From Pedobacter xixiisoli (GTDB lineage: Bacteria; Bacteroidota; Bacteroidia; Sphingobacteriales; Sphingobacteriaceae), in assembly GCF_900215335.1 (NCBI RefSeq), contig NZ_OCMT01000004.1, positions 722,987 through 786,986 of the forward strand: a stretch of DNA of 64,000 bases, in the 5' to 3' direction. Below the pieces are notes generated by a model, which was not told the origin of the DNA, made no database searches, and was given only the letters and a program-made list of their open reading frames with translations. Shown here in pieces: positions 33,529 through 42,740 of this stretch. The first letter of the stretch is position 1, and each line of letters opens with the position of its first letter. The translations under genes and the position numbers were made by a program.

Positions 33529-34187
33529 TGATTAAAGGCTAAAACAATTAAAAGGTAAGGTGATTAAAATCTTTAAACTTACGGCAAATACTTGTTTTTT
33601 CAAAAAAAGCGTCAAACTATATTTAGCTTAATTCAGCGTATCAATAATTTTTGGAAAAGCAATGTTCCTACTACTATTTAGGTAAAGTCCCGCCATTCAT
33701 TCCAAGTCCGCACTCATTACATTCGCTTGCGGGCTTTCCATTGCTGTCGGGTTTAATTAACAACCTTTGTGCAGATAAACTTTGTCAATCTTACTCGACA
33801 TATCGCATATGAAGATTGACAAAGTTGAAAAAATGCCTTTGCGTTCTTTGCGCAAACTTCTAAAACCTTTGCTGTAATTCTTTTTAACGCGAAGAAAATA
33901 AAGGTGACGCGAAGAAGGCAAAGATGAGTTTTGGACGCATTGCAGGTGTTACAGCCATTAATATTGGCGTTCATTTTCTAAAAATTGAAAACCTAAGGTT
34001 AAGCTTCTTAAAAAAACGATGCCCGTTGGTCGAAAAATTACAGGCGTTGGTCTAGGGTTACATGCTCGTGGTATAAAACGGAGAAAAGCCGTGCAACGTT
34101 TTTATTTTCTCGCAGTCTTATATTCGAAAACATCCTGATAAAGGTTGACAATTAACAGAAAATCAAAAAGATAAAAATATTAAGATT
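33529..34187. other. Non-coding 659-bp gap with an inverted repeat
   Basis: No gene is credible here. The 15-bp arms AACTTTGTCAATCTT (33778-33792) and their exact complement (33812-33826) enclose a 19-nt loop; the same element recurs at 48928-48975. Purine-rich pieces of the CGCGAAGAA/CAAAG type follow at about 33830-33930. The remaining sequence shows nothing recognisable. The transcription start of the GIN-domain gene must lie within the last part. Confidence 0.6.
33778..33826. repeat. Inverted-repeat element, AACTTTGTCAATCTT family, copy 1
   Basis: Perfect 15-bp arms enclose a 19-nt loop. The arms are identical to those at 48928-48975, while the loops differ, so only the arms are conserved. 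Confidence 0.85.
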
Positions 34188-34862
34188 ATGAAAACTTCTA
34201 TTAAAAATTTATTCGCAGTAGCATTAGGTTTAGTAACCATTTCTACTTCAGCATTTGCAAACGAGAGCATTAAAGACAATGTTAAAGCAAACACAAAAAA
34301 CGCTTCAGCTGTAAAAAATGTAACCGTTTTAAACGAGGTGAAAAACATCAACAAAATTGTAGTATCGGGCAATGTTGAAGTGTTTGTAGTACAGGCGCCA
34401 ACAGAAAGTGTAAAGGTGTACGATAGCTATTATTCAAAAAATGCTTTAGTACAGCAAAAAGATGGTGTGTTGCGCATCAGTTCTTTCGAAAAGGAGCCTT
34501 TAGCGGTAACGGTATACGTTCGTAACATTTCGTCTATCGAAGCAAGCGATAATGCAATGGTGAAAACTTACGGAAAAGTTAACTTTTTAAGCTTAGATGT
34601 GTTGTTGAAAGACAAAGCAACTGCTGATATCAATGCAAATACAGTGAATCTTTACACTTCAGTAAAAGACCAAGCAAGTTTGAAGTTGAGCGGTTCTACG
34701 GAAGAGCATTACGCTTTGATGGGTACATCAGCAAAAATGACTACCGGTAACTTTATCGCAAGTACTTCTGATGTGAAATCTATAGCTCCTAAATACATTG
34801 CACAAGCAAAGGCTGCAACTTTAGAAACGTTGCCTACAAGCGATGACCTTTTGGCAAAATAA
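34188..34862 (+). CDS. Secreted GIN-domain (DUF2807-like) protein
   Basis: This 224-aa exported protein has a signal peptide (about 1-24, ending SAFA). The rest matches the GIN-like/DUF2807 beta-solenoid found in many Bacteroidota envelope proteins. Typical features are KIVVSGNVEVFVVQ, a repeated strand pattern, and IEASDNAMVKTYG. It has no lipobox, so it is probably periplasmic or surface-released. Ligand and function are unknown. A strong terminator follows. Confidence 0.75.
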   Translation: MKTSIKNLFAVALGLVTISTSAFANESIKDNVKANTKNASAVKNVTVLNEVKNINKIVVSGNVEVFVVQAPTESVKVYDSYYSKNALVQQKDGVLRISSFEKEPLAVTVYVRNISSIEASDNAMVKTYGKVNFLSLDVLLKDKATADINANTVNLYTSVKDQASLKLSGSTEEHYALMGTSAKMTTGNFIASTSDVKSIAPKYIAQAKAATLETLPTSDDLLAK

Positions 34863-34896
34863 AATCCGCTCCCTTTTACAGGGCTCTACATAAATA

Positions 34897-34930
34897 TAAA
34901 AGGCAGTTCAATTGGTTGAGCTGCCTTTTT
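34897..34930 (+). terminator. Terminator after the GIN-domain gene
   Basis: GGCAGTTCAA (34902-34911), a TTGG loop and TTGAGCTGCC (34916-34925) form a 10-bp stem with one G-U pair, with AAAA upstream and TTTTT downstream. The A- and T-runs can extend the stem, so it may act in both directions. Confidence 0.88.
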
Positions 34931-34970
34931 GTTTCTAGAAAAGTTGTTAATTTGCAGCTACCTACAAAAT

Positions 34971-35552
34971 ATGAAAAACATTAATGACTATGAACAGCTG
35001 TTTCAGGTGTTCTCCAAAATGGGCGAACTGCCTGTTTCGTTAAAAGAAGCTATTGTATCCAATAGCAAAGTTGTAAACTTTAAGAAAAACGAAAGGCTTT
35101 TAAGCGAAGGCGAAAAAAGTGACAGTATTTATTTTATTATCAGTGGTGCTGTTCGGGTTTCCTATTTGAATAAGGAGGGGATTGAAACGAATACATGGTT
35201 TTTGTTTGAAAATGAGTTGGTTATTTCGGTTTTTAGTTTTTTCACATTACAGCCTAGTTTTGAATATATCGAAACATTGGAAGATAGTACTTTCATAGTG
35301 CTAAAAAAAGATAAGCTTGACTGGCTTTATGAGCACTTTGTAGAATTTAACATCATAGGAAGACGGCTTACTGAGTTATACTATATCCGCAACGAAGCAC
35401 AAGCAAATTCGCTGCGAATGTTTTCTGCAAAAGAACGTTATGAGCAGTTAATCCAACACCAGCCTAAGCTTTTAAATCGAATTTCTTTGAGCCATATCTC
35501 TTCCTATTTAGGAATAAGTAGAGAGACCTTAAGCCGTATAAGAAAAAAATAG
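34971..35552 (+). CDS. Crp/Fnr-type transcriptional regulator
   Basis: This 193-aa regulator has a cyclic-nucleotide-binding-type beta-barrel at about 15-125, with LLSEGEKSDSIYFIISGAVR. A short C-terminal helix-turn-helix at about 150-193 (SLSHISSYLGISRETLSRIR) follows. The frame is open upstream of 34971, but that ATG fits the domain boundary. No cysteines suggesting an iron-sulfur cluster are seen, so it resembles the Crp-like class common in Bacteroidota. The next gene, 80 bp downstream, is a likely target. Confidence 0.9.
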   Translation: MKNINDYEQLFQVFSKMGELPVSLKEAIVSNSKVVNFKKNERLLSEGEKSDSIYFIISGAVRVSYLNKEGIETNTWFLFENELVISVFSFFTLQPSFEYIETLEDSTFIVLKKDKLDWLYEHFVEFNIIGRRLTELYYIRNEAQANSLRMFSAKERYEQLIQHQPKLLNRISLSHISSYLGISRETLSRIRKK

Positions 35553-35632
35553 CTACATTTTTCATTTTGTGACATTTGTCAAAAGCTGGGAGTAAATGAT
35601 GTGATAGTTTTGGAGTGTAATTTTAAGAATTT

Positions 35633-37096
35633 ATGAAAAAACGCTTTTGGAAAATCACCATCTTAATTTCAACTATTTTCATTTCCATTCCATTATTTCA
35701 TCTTTTAAAAACGAAATGGAAAGAAGACGATGCTAGAATTGTAATACCAAAAGGTTATACAGATGATGCCAGTCGCTTGAATTTAACCAAAGTAGACACG
35801 ATAATCAGTGTTCCGAATGGTAAAAAGGAAATTGAAATTCAGCTCAGGAATATTTTAAAATATGGAAAGGAAAATAAGCTGAAAATCTCCATTGCAGGTG
35901 CGCAACACAGTATGGGTGGACATACTATTTACCCAAATGGTATTGTATTAAATATGCTTCCGTACAAGCAAATGCAGCTAGATACTATAAATAATATATT
36001 AACCATTGGTTCGGGTGCCTTATGGGATGACGCTTTAACCTATTTAGATCAATATGGGAAATCTATAGCGGTAATGCAATCGTTCAGCTCGTTTTCGGTT
36101 GGTGGTTCTATAAGCGTAAACGGACATGGCTGGCAAAAAGCTTCGCCGCCTATTTCTTCAAGTGTTATTTCATTTACTTTGATGAAGGCAAATGGAGAAA
36201 TCGTCAATTGTAGCAGAGAAGAGAATCCAGAACTCTTTCATTTGGTTGTTGGCGGTTATGGCTTGTTCGGAATTATTTTAGAGGTTAAACTGAAAGTGGT
36301 AGACAATGTAGCGTTGCAATATAAATACATCAAATTAAGTCCGGAAAATTATATCAGTCATTATAAAAAGTACGTGTCTGAAAATCCAAAAGTAAACATG
36401 GTTTATGGCAGGTTGCGTATCTCTGATAAGCATTTTTTAGAAGAAGCAACTTTAAATTTTTTCGAGAAAATTGAAGCTGAGCCCAAGCCGTTGCATGGGC
36501 AAAAAAATGTGGAAACGCAACGTTTGGTTTTTAGGGGAAGTGTGGATAGCGAATATGGAAAAAGGCTACGCTGGGATTTAGAAACAGGAGCGAACAAAGT
36601 CCTTAAGAATAGCGAATACACAAGAAATGAAGTGTTGAGCAGTGATGCTTCCCTGATTGAAAATAAAGATCATTCTGCTACAGATTTGCTTCAAGAATAT
36701 TTCATCCCAGAAAGAAATTTCAATCGATATATTGAAGAAATAAAGCCAATATTAAAGCATTCTGAAATTGACTTGTTGAATATCACTATTCGAGGAGTTC
36801 ATCAAGATAAGGATAGCTACTTGAGTTATGCTAGGGAAGATGTGTTTGGGTTTGTATTCTTGTTTAATCAAAAGAAAACAGTACAAGGAGAAAAGGAAAT
36901 GAAAAATCTAACCAATGAACTTGTAGACGTAGCGCTAAATAATGGAGGAACTTTTTACTTGCCTTACAGGTTACACATTAACCGTGACAAAATGAGAAAG
37001 GCATATCCGCAAGCAGACAACTTCTTTAAATTGAAACTTAAGTATGACCCTGAGGAGTTATTTAGCAATAAATTTTATCAGCACTATAAATTATAG
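35633..37096 (+). CDS. FAD-linked oxidase (aldonolactone oxidase-like), membrane-anchored
   Basis: This 487-aa protein has one N-terminal membrane helix (about 7-24). A PCMH-type FAD-binding domain follows at about 45-225, with GAQHSMGGHT around His92 and the flavin-binding SFSVGGSISVNGHG. The C-terminal half is of the aldonolactone-oxidase kind, ending in LKYDPEELFSNKFY. His92 sits where many relatives carry a covalent flavin attachment, but the link cannot be inferred from sequence alone. The substrate is unknown; sugar lactones are a guess. Its position after a Crp-type regulator suggests direct control. Confidence 0.8.
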   Translation: MKKRFWKITILISTIFISIPLFHLLKTKWKEDDARIVIPKGYTDDASRLNLTKVDTIISVPNGKKEIEIQLRNILKYGKENKLKISIAGAQHSMGGHTIYPNGIVLNMLPYKQMQLDTINNILTIGSGALWDDALTYLDQYGKSIAVMQSFSSFSVGGSISVNGHGWQKASPPISSSVISFTLMKANGEIVNCSREENPELFHLVVGGYGLFGIILEVKLKVVDNVALQYKYIKLSPENYISHYKKYVSENPKVNMVYGRLRISDKHFLEEATLNFFEKIEAEPKPLHGQKNVETQRLVFRGSVDSEYGKRLRWDLETGANKVLKNSEYTRNEVLSSDASLIENKDHSATDLLQEYFIPERNFNRYIEEIKPILKHSEIDLLNITIRGVHQDKDSYLSYAREDVFGFVFLFNQKKTVQGEKEMKNLTNELVDVALNNGGTFYLPYRLHINRDKMRKAYPQADNFFKLKLKYDPEELFSNKFYQHYKL

Positions 37097-37098
37097 AG

Positions 37099-37136
37099 AA
37101 AGACTTACGAAGTTTTTAAAAACCTCGTAAGTCTTT
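37099..37136. terminator. Two-way terminator between convergent genes
   Basis: AAAGACTTACGA (37099-37110) and TCGTAAGTCTTT (37125-37136) form a 12-bp stem around a loop that itself contains GTTTTTAAAAAC. It sits 3 bp after one stop codon and 3 bp before the opposing one. Confidence 0.85.
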
Positions 37137-37138
37137 AA

Positions 37139-38680
37139 TTACAAATCAAACTTAATGCCTTGCGCCAATGGCAAAGTATTCGAATAATTAATCGTATTGG
37201 TTTGTCGGCGCATGTAAGCTTTCCAAGCATCGGAACCACTTTCTCTACCGCCACCAGTTTCTTTTTCGCCTCCAAAAGCACCGCCAATTTCTGCACCGGA
37301 TGTACCTATGTTTACATTAGCAATACCACAATCAGAACCTTGCGCAGAAAGGAATTGCTCTGCTTCACGCAAATTTAACGTCATAATTGCAGAAGACAAA
37401 CCTTGAGGAACGCCATTTTGTAAAGCAATGGCTTCTTCTAAATCGTTATACTTAATTAAGTAAAGAATTGGCGCAAAAGTCTCGTGCTGTACAATTTCGT
37501 AATGATTTTCAACTTCGGCAATGCAAGGTTTTACATAGCAACCAGAGTTGTATTCATCACCTGCTAACACACCACCTTCTACCACAAATCTGCCACCTTC
37601 TGCTTTACATTTTTCGATAGAAGCCAAATAAGCATTCACCGCATCTTTGTCAATCAGTGGACCCACATGGTTGTTTTGATCTAACGGATTTCCGATGCGT
37701 AATTGCCCGTAAGCCTTTACCAATTTGGCTTTAAAGGTTTCATAAACGCTTTCGTGGATGATTAATCTGCGTGTGCTGGTACAACGTTGTCCGGCAGTGC
37801 CTACAGCGCCAAAAACTGCTCCTATTAAAGACATTTCTAAATCCGCATCTTTTGAGATGATGATGGCATTGTTACCACCTAATTCTAAAATAGATTTTCC
37901 TAAACGATTAGCCACCTGCATCGCCACAGCTTTGCCCATTCGGGTAGAGCCCGTTGCCGAAACCAAAGGCACACGAGTATCGGCGCTTAGTAATTTTCCA
38001 ATTTCGGCATCGCCTATGATTAAGTTAGAAACTCCTTCTGGAATATCGTTTGCCGCAAAAACATCTTCCGCTATACGCTGACAAGCAATGGCTGTAATTG
38101 GAGTTTTTTCTGATGGTTTCCAAACGCAAACATTACCGCACACCCAAGCCAAAGCTGCATTCCAGCTCCAAACTGCCACAGGGAAATTGAATGCGGAAAT
38201 AATGCCCACAACACCTAGTGGATGCCATTGCTCATACATACGATGGTTTGGTCTTTCGCTGTGCATGGTTAAACCATACAACTGACGCGATAAACCTACC
38301 GCAAAATCGCAGATATCAATCATTTCCTGCACTTCGCCCAAACCTTCTTGCAAGCTTTTGCCCATTTCGTAAGAAACTAAAGTGCCTAGGGCGTGTTTTT
38401 GTTTCCTCAAAGCATCACCAAACTGACGTACAATTTCGCCACGTTTAGGTGCAGGAACTTTGTTCCAATATTTATAAGCTTCTTGAGCAGTGCTGATGAC
38501 ATGGTCATATTCTTCCAAAGATGCTGCGAAAACTGAAGATATTTTTTCTCCATCAACTGGCGACATGCTATGGATGTGCTCGCCATTTGCTGCATGGCTC
38601 CATTTGCTTCCGGTGCTATATGAAGGGTTATATCCGGCAATGCCTAATTGTGCTAAAATTGAACTGATATCTGGTTGCAT
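37139..38680 (-). CDS. ALDH7-type aldehyde dehydrogenase (probable alpha-aminoadipic semialdehyde dehydrogenase)
   Basis: This 513-aa NAD-dependent aldehyde dehydrogenase has catalytic Cys300 in GQRCTSTRR and Glu266 in LELGGN. Its overall length, N-terminal YNPSYSTGSKW region and C-terminal ESGSDAWKAYMRRQTNTINY match the ALDH7/antiquitin subfamily. That family oxidises alpha-aminoadipic semialdehyde (L-piperidine-6-carboxylate) in lysine breakdown. A longer start at 38767 would add a tail unlike the family, so I prefer the ATG at 38680. No other lysine-degradation gene is adjacent, so the substrate assignment rests on subfamily similarity. Confidence 0.88.
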   Translation of the reverse strand: MQPDISSILAQLGIAGYNPSYSTGSKWSHAANGEHIHSMSPVDGEKISSVFAASLEEYDHVISTAQEAYKYWNKVPAPKRGEIVRQFGDALRKQKHALGTLVSYEMGKSLQEGLGEVQEMIDICDFAVGLSRQLYGLTMHSERPNHRMYEQWHPLGVVGIISAFNFPVAVWSWNAALAWVCGNVCVWKPSEKTPITAIACQRIAEDVFAANDIPEGVSNLIIGDAEIGKLLSADTRVPLVSATGSTRMGKAVAMQVANRLGKSILELGGNNAIIISKDADLEMSLIGAVFGAVGTAGQRCTSTRRLIIHESVYETFKAKLVKAYGQLRIGNPLDQNNHVGPLIDKDAVNAYLASIEKCKAEGGRFVVEGGVLAGDEYNSGCYVKPCIAEVENHYEIVQHETFAPILYLIKYNDLEEAIALQNGVPQGLSSAIMTLNLREAEQFLSAQGSDCGIANVNIGTSGAEIGGAFGGEKETGGGRESGSDAWKAYMRRQTNTINYSNTLPLAQGIKFDL

Positions 38681-38754
38681 AATTCTATTTTTTAACGGAT
38701 GTCTACAAATCAACAAAAAATAAGAGAGAAAAGGAGTGTTTTCTAATGTTTTTT

Positions 38755-38815
38755 GCCACAGATGCACAGATTTTCATTTTAAGCTTTTAGTCAAAATCAT
38801 CTGTGTATCTGTGGC
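38755..38815. repeat. Inverted-repeat element, ATCTGTG family, copy 2
   Basis: GCCACAGATGCACAGAT (38755-38771) pairs with ATCTGTGTATCTGTGGC (38799-38815) with one G-U position. It is the same family as 20485-20554. The element lies between two genes transcribed in the same direction. Confidence 0.85.
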
Positions 38816-38820
38816 TAATC

Positions 38821-39282
38821 TTAATTGCAATTTTCTTTTCTCCTTGTGTCTATTAAGTAAACGGTCTTCCATCCGTTTTCTGTCTTTACCAGTTGAAAAG
38901 AATTCACTCCGCAGTGGCTAAACCTTTTCCCAATGTAGAACTTGTAATCCGTCCACACGCTGGCTAAATTGTCATCTATCAAAATCTTGGTAAACGTAAT
39001 TCTTTCGTCGTAAATTTCTGGGTGGGGCTTAGCAATGCTTGCAATGAAGGCATTCACATCCGAGCTTCTTACCACCGTACGACCTTCTTTAGTGTTGGCG
39101 ATGGTTTGTAAGATAGCCCCTTGGTTAAATGCGTTCCTAACCAAAGTGCTATCAGATTTTCGCATGCCATCAAATAATTGATTAATAGTTTTTTTAATGG
39201 AACTTTCTTCTGTGTTCTGGGCATAAAGTATAGTAATTGAGAAGCAAACCAATAACGTTAATGAAATTTTTAGCTTATTCAT
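38821..39282 (-). CDS. Exported NTF2-like/SnoaL-fold protein
   Basis: This 153-aa protein has a signal peptide (about 1-21, ending LYAQ) and an NTF2-like domain, recognisable from the alpha-beta pattern around ITFTKILIDDNLASVWTDYK and the final NSFQLVKTENGWKTVYLIDT. Such domains bind small molecules or serve as enzymes, but no catalytic residues are evident. It appears to be a single-gene unit. Confidence 0.75.
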   Translation of the reverse strand: MNKLKISLTLLVCFSITILYAQNTEESSIKKTINQLFDGMRKSDSTLVRNAFNQGAILQTIANTKEGRTVVRSSDVNAFIASIAKPHPEIYDERITFTKILIDDNLASVWTDYKFYIGKRFSHCGVNSFQLVKTENGWKTVYLIDTRRKENCN

Positions 39283-39523
39283 GACTTTGATGTTACGTTT
39301 TTCAAACTAAATATATCGAAATTTGTATTTAATGAAGAAAGGCCCCTGCCAAGCGGTCGCTAATGCAATCACACGCTAACTCTCCTAATTCTTTTATTTA
39401 TAAACATTTGAGTAGCATATTGTGTGTATGTTGATAATTTTTTGGTGACCTTGTTTAATAATTAACGTAAACTTATAGTGTATTACCAAGCAATAGGGCC
39501 TGTTCTTTTAAATATTCAAAAAC

Positions 39524-40927
39524 ATGGAAGAAGAATTTGAATTTGATTTTAATGAAGATGCGCAACACTCTGTAGAACGTTATGAAGAGATGATCCGTAA
39601 TGAGGATCAGTACTTTTTTGATGCGCAGGCTTTTGAATATATCATAGATAATTATATAGAAAAGAACGATCCAGCAAAGGCATTGGAGGTAATTGATTTT
39701 GCCCTTAACCAACATCCTTATGCTGCTGTTTTCTTAATTAAGCAAGCTCAACTGTTGTTGTTTACCAATGAGGTTGACAGGGCATTTGCTGCGCTGGAAA
39801 AGGCGGAAATGTTAGAGGCTTCGGAAGCAGATATTTATATTCTGAGAGGTAATATCTATCAGAACATGGACCGCCATGCAGAAGCGTTGGAGAATTACGA
39901 AAAGGCGCTGACCTTGGCAGAAACCACCGATGAAATACTTTTGCAAATAGCATATGTGTATCAGAATATGCACGATTATGAAAATGCAATTGTTTACATC
40001 AAGCGTAGCTTAGAACAAAATATGGAAAACAAAGACGGCCTTTATGAGCTTGCTTTTTGTTACGATATTTTAGATAAGCAGGAAGAAAGTATACAGTTTT
40101 ACCAAGAATACATTGATAGCGACCCTTATTCTTATGCTGCGTGGTATAATTTGGCAAATTCTTTCCATAAGCTAGAGCTTTACGAAAAATCAATAGATGC
40201 CTATGATTACGCCATCCTGATTAAGGAGAATTTTTCTTCTGCTTATTTTAACAAAGGAAATGCATTGGTACAGTTAGATAAGTACGAAGAAGCCATTGAA
40301 GTTTACAAACAAACTTTTGAGTACGAACCACCTAATGCAGATACGTATTGTGCCATTGGCGAATGCTACGAGAAGTTAGAGCAAATGGGCGAAGCTAGGT
40401 CTTATTACAAGAAATCTGTAAAAATGGACCCGAAGATGGCCGATGCTTGGTTTGGGATTGGTGTTACTTTAAACTCTGAAGAACGTTATTTTGAGTCGTT
40501 GCATTTTTATAAAAAAGCTTTAGACCTTGATAATGAAAACGCAGATTTCTGGTTCGCAATGGCTGATGCCTATTATAAACTGGGACAGATTGACGAATCG
40601 ATTGAAGCTTACTACAAAGTGCTGGAGTTTAATCCGGTAGATGTGGAGGCTTGGTTAGATTTTTCGACTGTTTTGTACGAGCAAGGTCGTTTGGTAGAAG
40701 CTTCAGAAACCATGCTTGATGCAATTAAGAACAATCCAGATGCTGCGGAACTCTATTACCGAATGGTAGCTTATATGTTTGCCTTGGGTAAATTACAGGA
40801 AGGAGTAGAATACCTGCAAACTGCTTTGCAAATAGATTCAGACAAGCATTACATCTTATTCGAATATTTGCCACAACTGCAAAATAATAGCACTATTGTA
40901 GCAATAATTAGCAATTACATTAAATAA
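39524..40927 (+). CDS. Tetratricopeptide repeat protein
   Basis: This 467-aa cytoplasmic protein consists of about a dozen TPR units from residue 60 onward, for example DAWFGIGVTLNSEERYFESL and NADFWFAMADAYYKLGQID, preceded by a very acidic N-terminus (EEEFEFDFNEDA). No signal peptide or enzyme domain is present. It probably acts as a protein-binding scaffold. It precedes comA, but a separate promoter lies at 40974, so co-transcription is uncertain. Confidence 0.88.
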   Translation: MEEEFEFDFNEDAQHSVERYEEMIRNEDQYFFDAQAFEYIIDNYIEKNDPAKALEVIDFALNQHPYAAVFLIKQAQLLLFTNEVDRAFAALEKAEMLEASEADIYILRGNIYQNMDRHAEALENYEKALTLAETTDEILLQIAYVYQNMHDYENAIVYIKRSLEQNMENKDGLYELAFCYDILDKQEESIQFYQEYIDSDPYSYAAWYNLANSFHKLELYEKSIDAYDYAILIKENFSSAYFNKGNALVQLDKYEEAIEVYKQTFEYEPPNADTYCAIGECYEKLEQMGEARSYYKKSVKMDPKMADAWFGIGVTLNSEERYFESLHFYKKALDLDNENADFWFAMADAYYKLGQIDESIEAYYKVLEFNPVDVEAWLDFSTVLYEQGRLVEASETMLDAIKNNPDAAELYYRMVAYMFALGKLQEGVEYLQTALQIDSDKHYILFEYLPQLQNNSTIVAIISNYIK

Positions 40928-40973
40928 CCTAAACTTAACCTTAGTGGGTGCTTTAAAAAAAGGCAGAGTTTTT

Positions 40974-40981
40974 TAACTTTG
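40974..40981 (+). promoter_or_regulatory. -7 box for comA
   Basis: TAACTTTG matches TAnnTTTG exactly. The ATG is at 41085, giving a leader of nearly 100 nt, longer than most here. That leader includes TCCATCTTTTGATGGA at 41050-41065, which can form a small hairpin. Confidence 0.55.
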
Positions 40982-41084
40982 CAGCCAATATAAACTGTTT
41001 TGGACGAGCTGATAATTAATAGATAGAACTATCAATTTATTCAAAAAAGGTCCATCTTTTGATGGAGGCACAATAACGAAATAG

Positions 41085-41846
41085 ATGAATTATACTTTAC
41101 ACAACATTCCTGAACGTACAGAAAAGCCACGCCAAAAGGGATTAACCATGGTAATGGACAAAGGCTTAAGTTTAAGGCAGGTTGAAGATTTCTTAGAAGT
41201 TTCCGGTACGCATACAGATATTGTGAAACTAGGCTGGGCTACCTCGTATGTAACGCCAAATTTAAAAGAGAAATTAGCTTTGTACCGTAGTGCTGGTATT
41301 CCAGTTTATTTTGGAGGTACTTTGTTCGAAGCATTTGCGATCAGAAATCAGTTTGAAGATTACCAAAGAGTATTAGATGAATTTGGAATGGAATATGCCG
41401 AAGTTTCTGATGGCTCGATGGATATTGTTCACGAAGAAAAGTGCGAGTATATTGCTAAATTGGCTAAACAAGTAACCGTAATCTCTGAAGTTGGTTCTAA
41501 GGACGCAACTAAGATTTTTGCACCATATAAGTGGATTCAATTAATGAAGGCCGAAATTGAAGCTGGTTCTTGGAAGGTTATTGCCGAAGCTAGAGAAGGT
41601 GGAAACGTAGGTATTTATCGTGGTACGGGAGAGGTAAGAGAAGGATTAGTGGATGAGATTTTGACTCAAATACCCGACGAGCGTATCATTTGGGAAGCTC
41701 CACAAAAAGAACAACAAGTATGGTTCATCAAGTTAATTGGTACTAACGTAAACTTGGGCAATATTGCCCCTGCAGAAGTAATACCTTTAGAAACTATTCG
41801 TCTTGGTTTGCGTGGCGATACTTTTGACTATTTTTTGAACAAATAA
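41085..41846 (+). CDS. comA: Phosphosulfolactate synthase (ComA)
   Basis: This 253-aa TIM-barrel enzyme of the ComA family adds sulfite to phosphoenolpyruvate to give (2R)-phospho-3-sulfolactate. It carries the family segments KPRQKGLTMVMDKGLSLRQV near the N-terminus, VKLGWATSYV, and PVYFGGTLFEAFAI. The family was described for coenzyme M synthesis in methanogens, but Bacteroidota do not make coenzyme M. Here it more likely feeds sulfonate products such as cysteate-derived sulfonolipids (capnines). The next genes are aroE and gldD. Confidence 0.9.
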   Translation: MNYTLHNIPERTEKPRQKGLTMVMDKGLSLRQVEDFLEVSGTHTDIVKLGWATSYVTPNLKEKLALYRSAGIPVYFGGTLFEAFAIRNQFEDYQRVLDEFGMEYAEVSDGSMDIVHEEKCEYIAKLAKQVTVISEVGSKDATKIFAPYKWIQLMKAEIEAGSWKVIAEAREGGNVGIYRGTGEVREGLVDEILTQIPDERIIWEAPQKEQQVWFIKLIGTNVNLGNIAPAEVIPLETIRLGLRGDTFDYFLNK

Positions 41847-41859
41847 TAACCGATATTTT

Positions 41860-41889
41860 AACAATCCATGCTAATTAGTGTGGATTGTT
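41860..41889 (+). terminator. Hairpin between comA and aroE (weak)
   Basis: AACAATCCA (41860-41868) pairs with TGGATTGTT (41881-41889) across a 12-nt loop. There is no T-run, so this may be an attenuator or processing site rather than a full terminator. Confidence 0.4.
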
Positions 41890-41902
41890 GTGCTTTTACG
41901 AT

Positions 41903-42652
41903 ATGAGAACTTTTGGCTTAATTGGCTACCCTCTTTCTGCGTCTTTTTCTAAGCAATTTTTTGCTGATAAATTCAAGGCAGAAGGTATTGAAGATTGCAA
42001 ATATGAACTTCACCCTATTCCTCAGGCTAAAGAATTACTAGATTTAATTGAGGCCGACCCATTGCTATGTGGCATTAATGTAACTATTCCACATAAGGTG
42101 AGTGTGTTGCCTTTTTTAACCGAACTAGATGATGCTTCTGAGAAAATTGGAGCGGTAAATTGTATCGCCATAGACCAATCGGGGGAAAAACCGTATCTGA
42201 AAGGGTACAATACAGACGTTTACGGTTTCGAAGAATCATTGAAACCTTTGTTGAAACCTCATCATACCAAAGCGTTGATTTTTGGAGATGGTGGCGCTGC
42301 AAAAGCGGTAAAATATGTATTCAATCAGTTAGGTATCCCATTTATTTCTGTAGTTAGAAATGCACAGCCAGACGCGGTTTTATATTCTAGTGTTACTAAA
42401 GAAGTATTGGACGAATACACCATTTTGGTAAATACTACTCCATTGGGGATGTTTCCAAATGTAGATTCGTTTCCGCCAATTCCTTACCAACATTTAAGCG
42501 AAAAGCATTTAGCTTATGATTTGGTTTATAATCCAGAAGAAACAGCTTTTTTAACTAGGGTAAAAGAACAAGGTGGAACCATTAAAAACGGTTTGGAAAT
42601 GCTACATTTACAAGCAGAGCGTTCTTGGGATATTTGGAACGAACAAATTTGA
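41903..42652 (+). CDS. aroE: Shikimate dehydrogenase
   Basis: This 249-aa NADPH-dependent enzyme of aromatic amino acid synthesis is compact compared with the E. coli enzyme (272 aa). Catalytic Lys65 lies in NVTIPHKVS and Asp105 in GYNTDVYGF; the nucleotide-binding loop reads FGDGGAAKAV. I chose the ATG at 41903 over an upstream TTG at 41885. The pairing with comA is probably a transcription unit rather than a pathway link. Confidence 0.95.
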   Translation: MRTFGLIGYPLSASFSKQFFADKFKAEGIEDCKYELHPIPQAKELLDLIEADPLLCGINVTIPHKVSVLPFLTELDDASEKIGAVNCIAIDQSGEKPYLKGYNTDVYGFEESLKPLLKPHHTKALIFGDGGAAKAVKYVFNQLGIPFISVVRNAQPDAVLYSSVTKEVLDEYTILVNTTPLGMFPNVDSFPPIPYQHLSEKHLAYDLVYNPEETAFLTRVKEQGGTIKNGLEMLHLQAERSWDIWNEQI

Positions 42653-42703
42653 TAATTAGCAGATGCGATGATTTGATAATGTAATTGACTAGTATTTCAA
42701 GCG

Positions 42704-42735
42704 TTATCACGTTATCAAATTCTCACATCACCACA
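42704..42735 (+). repeat. Octanucleotide tract before gldD (4 units)
   Basis: TTATCACG, TTATCAAA, TTCTCACA and TCACCACA run in phase, and the start codon follows five bases later. It is a period-8 relative of the period-7 tracts. It contains one G. Confidence 0.6.
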
Positions 42736-42740
42736 TCATT

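Noticed and set aside
34020..34110. Possible tRNA or small RNA in the gap before the GIN-domain gene
   Set aside because: No cloverleaf, CCA end or conserved T-loop could be found; only scattered short pairs exist.
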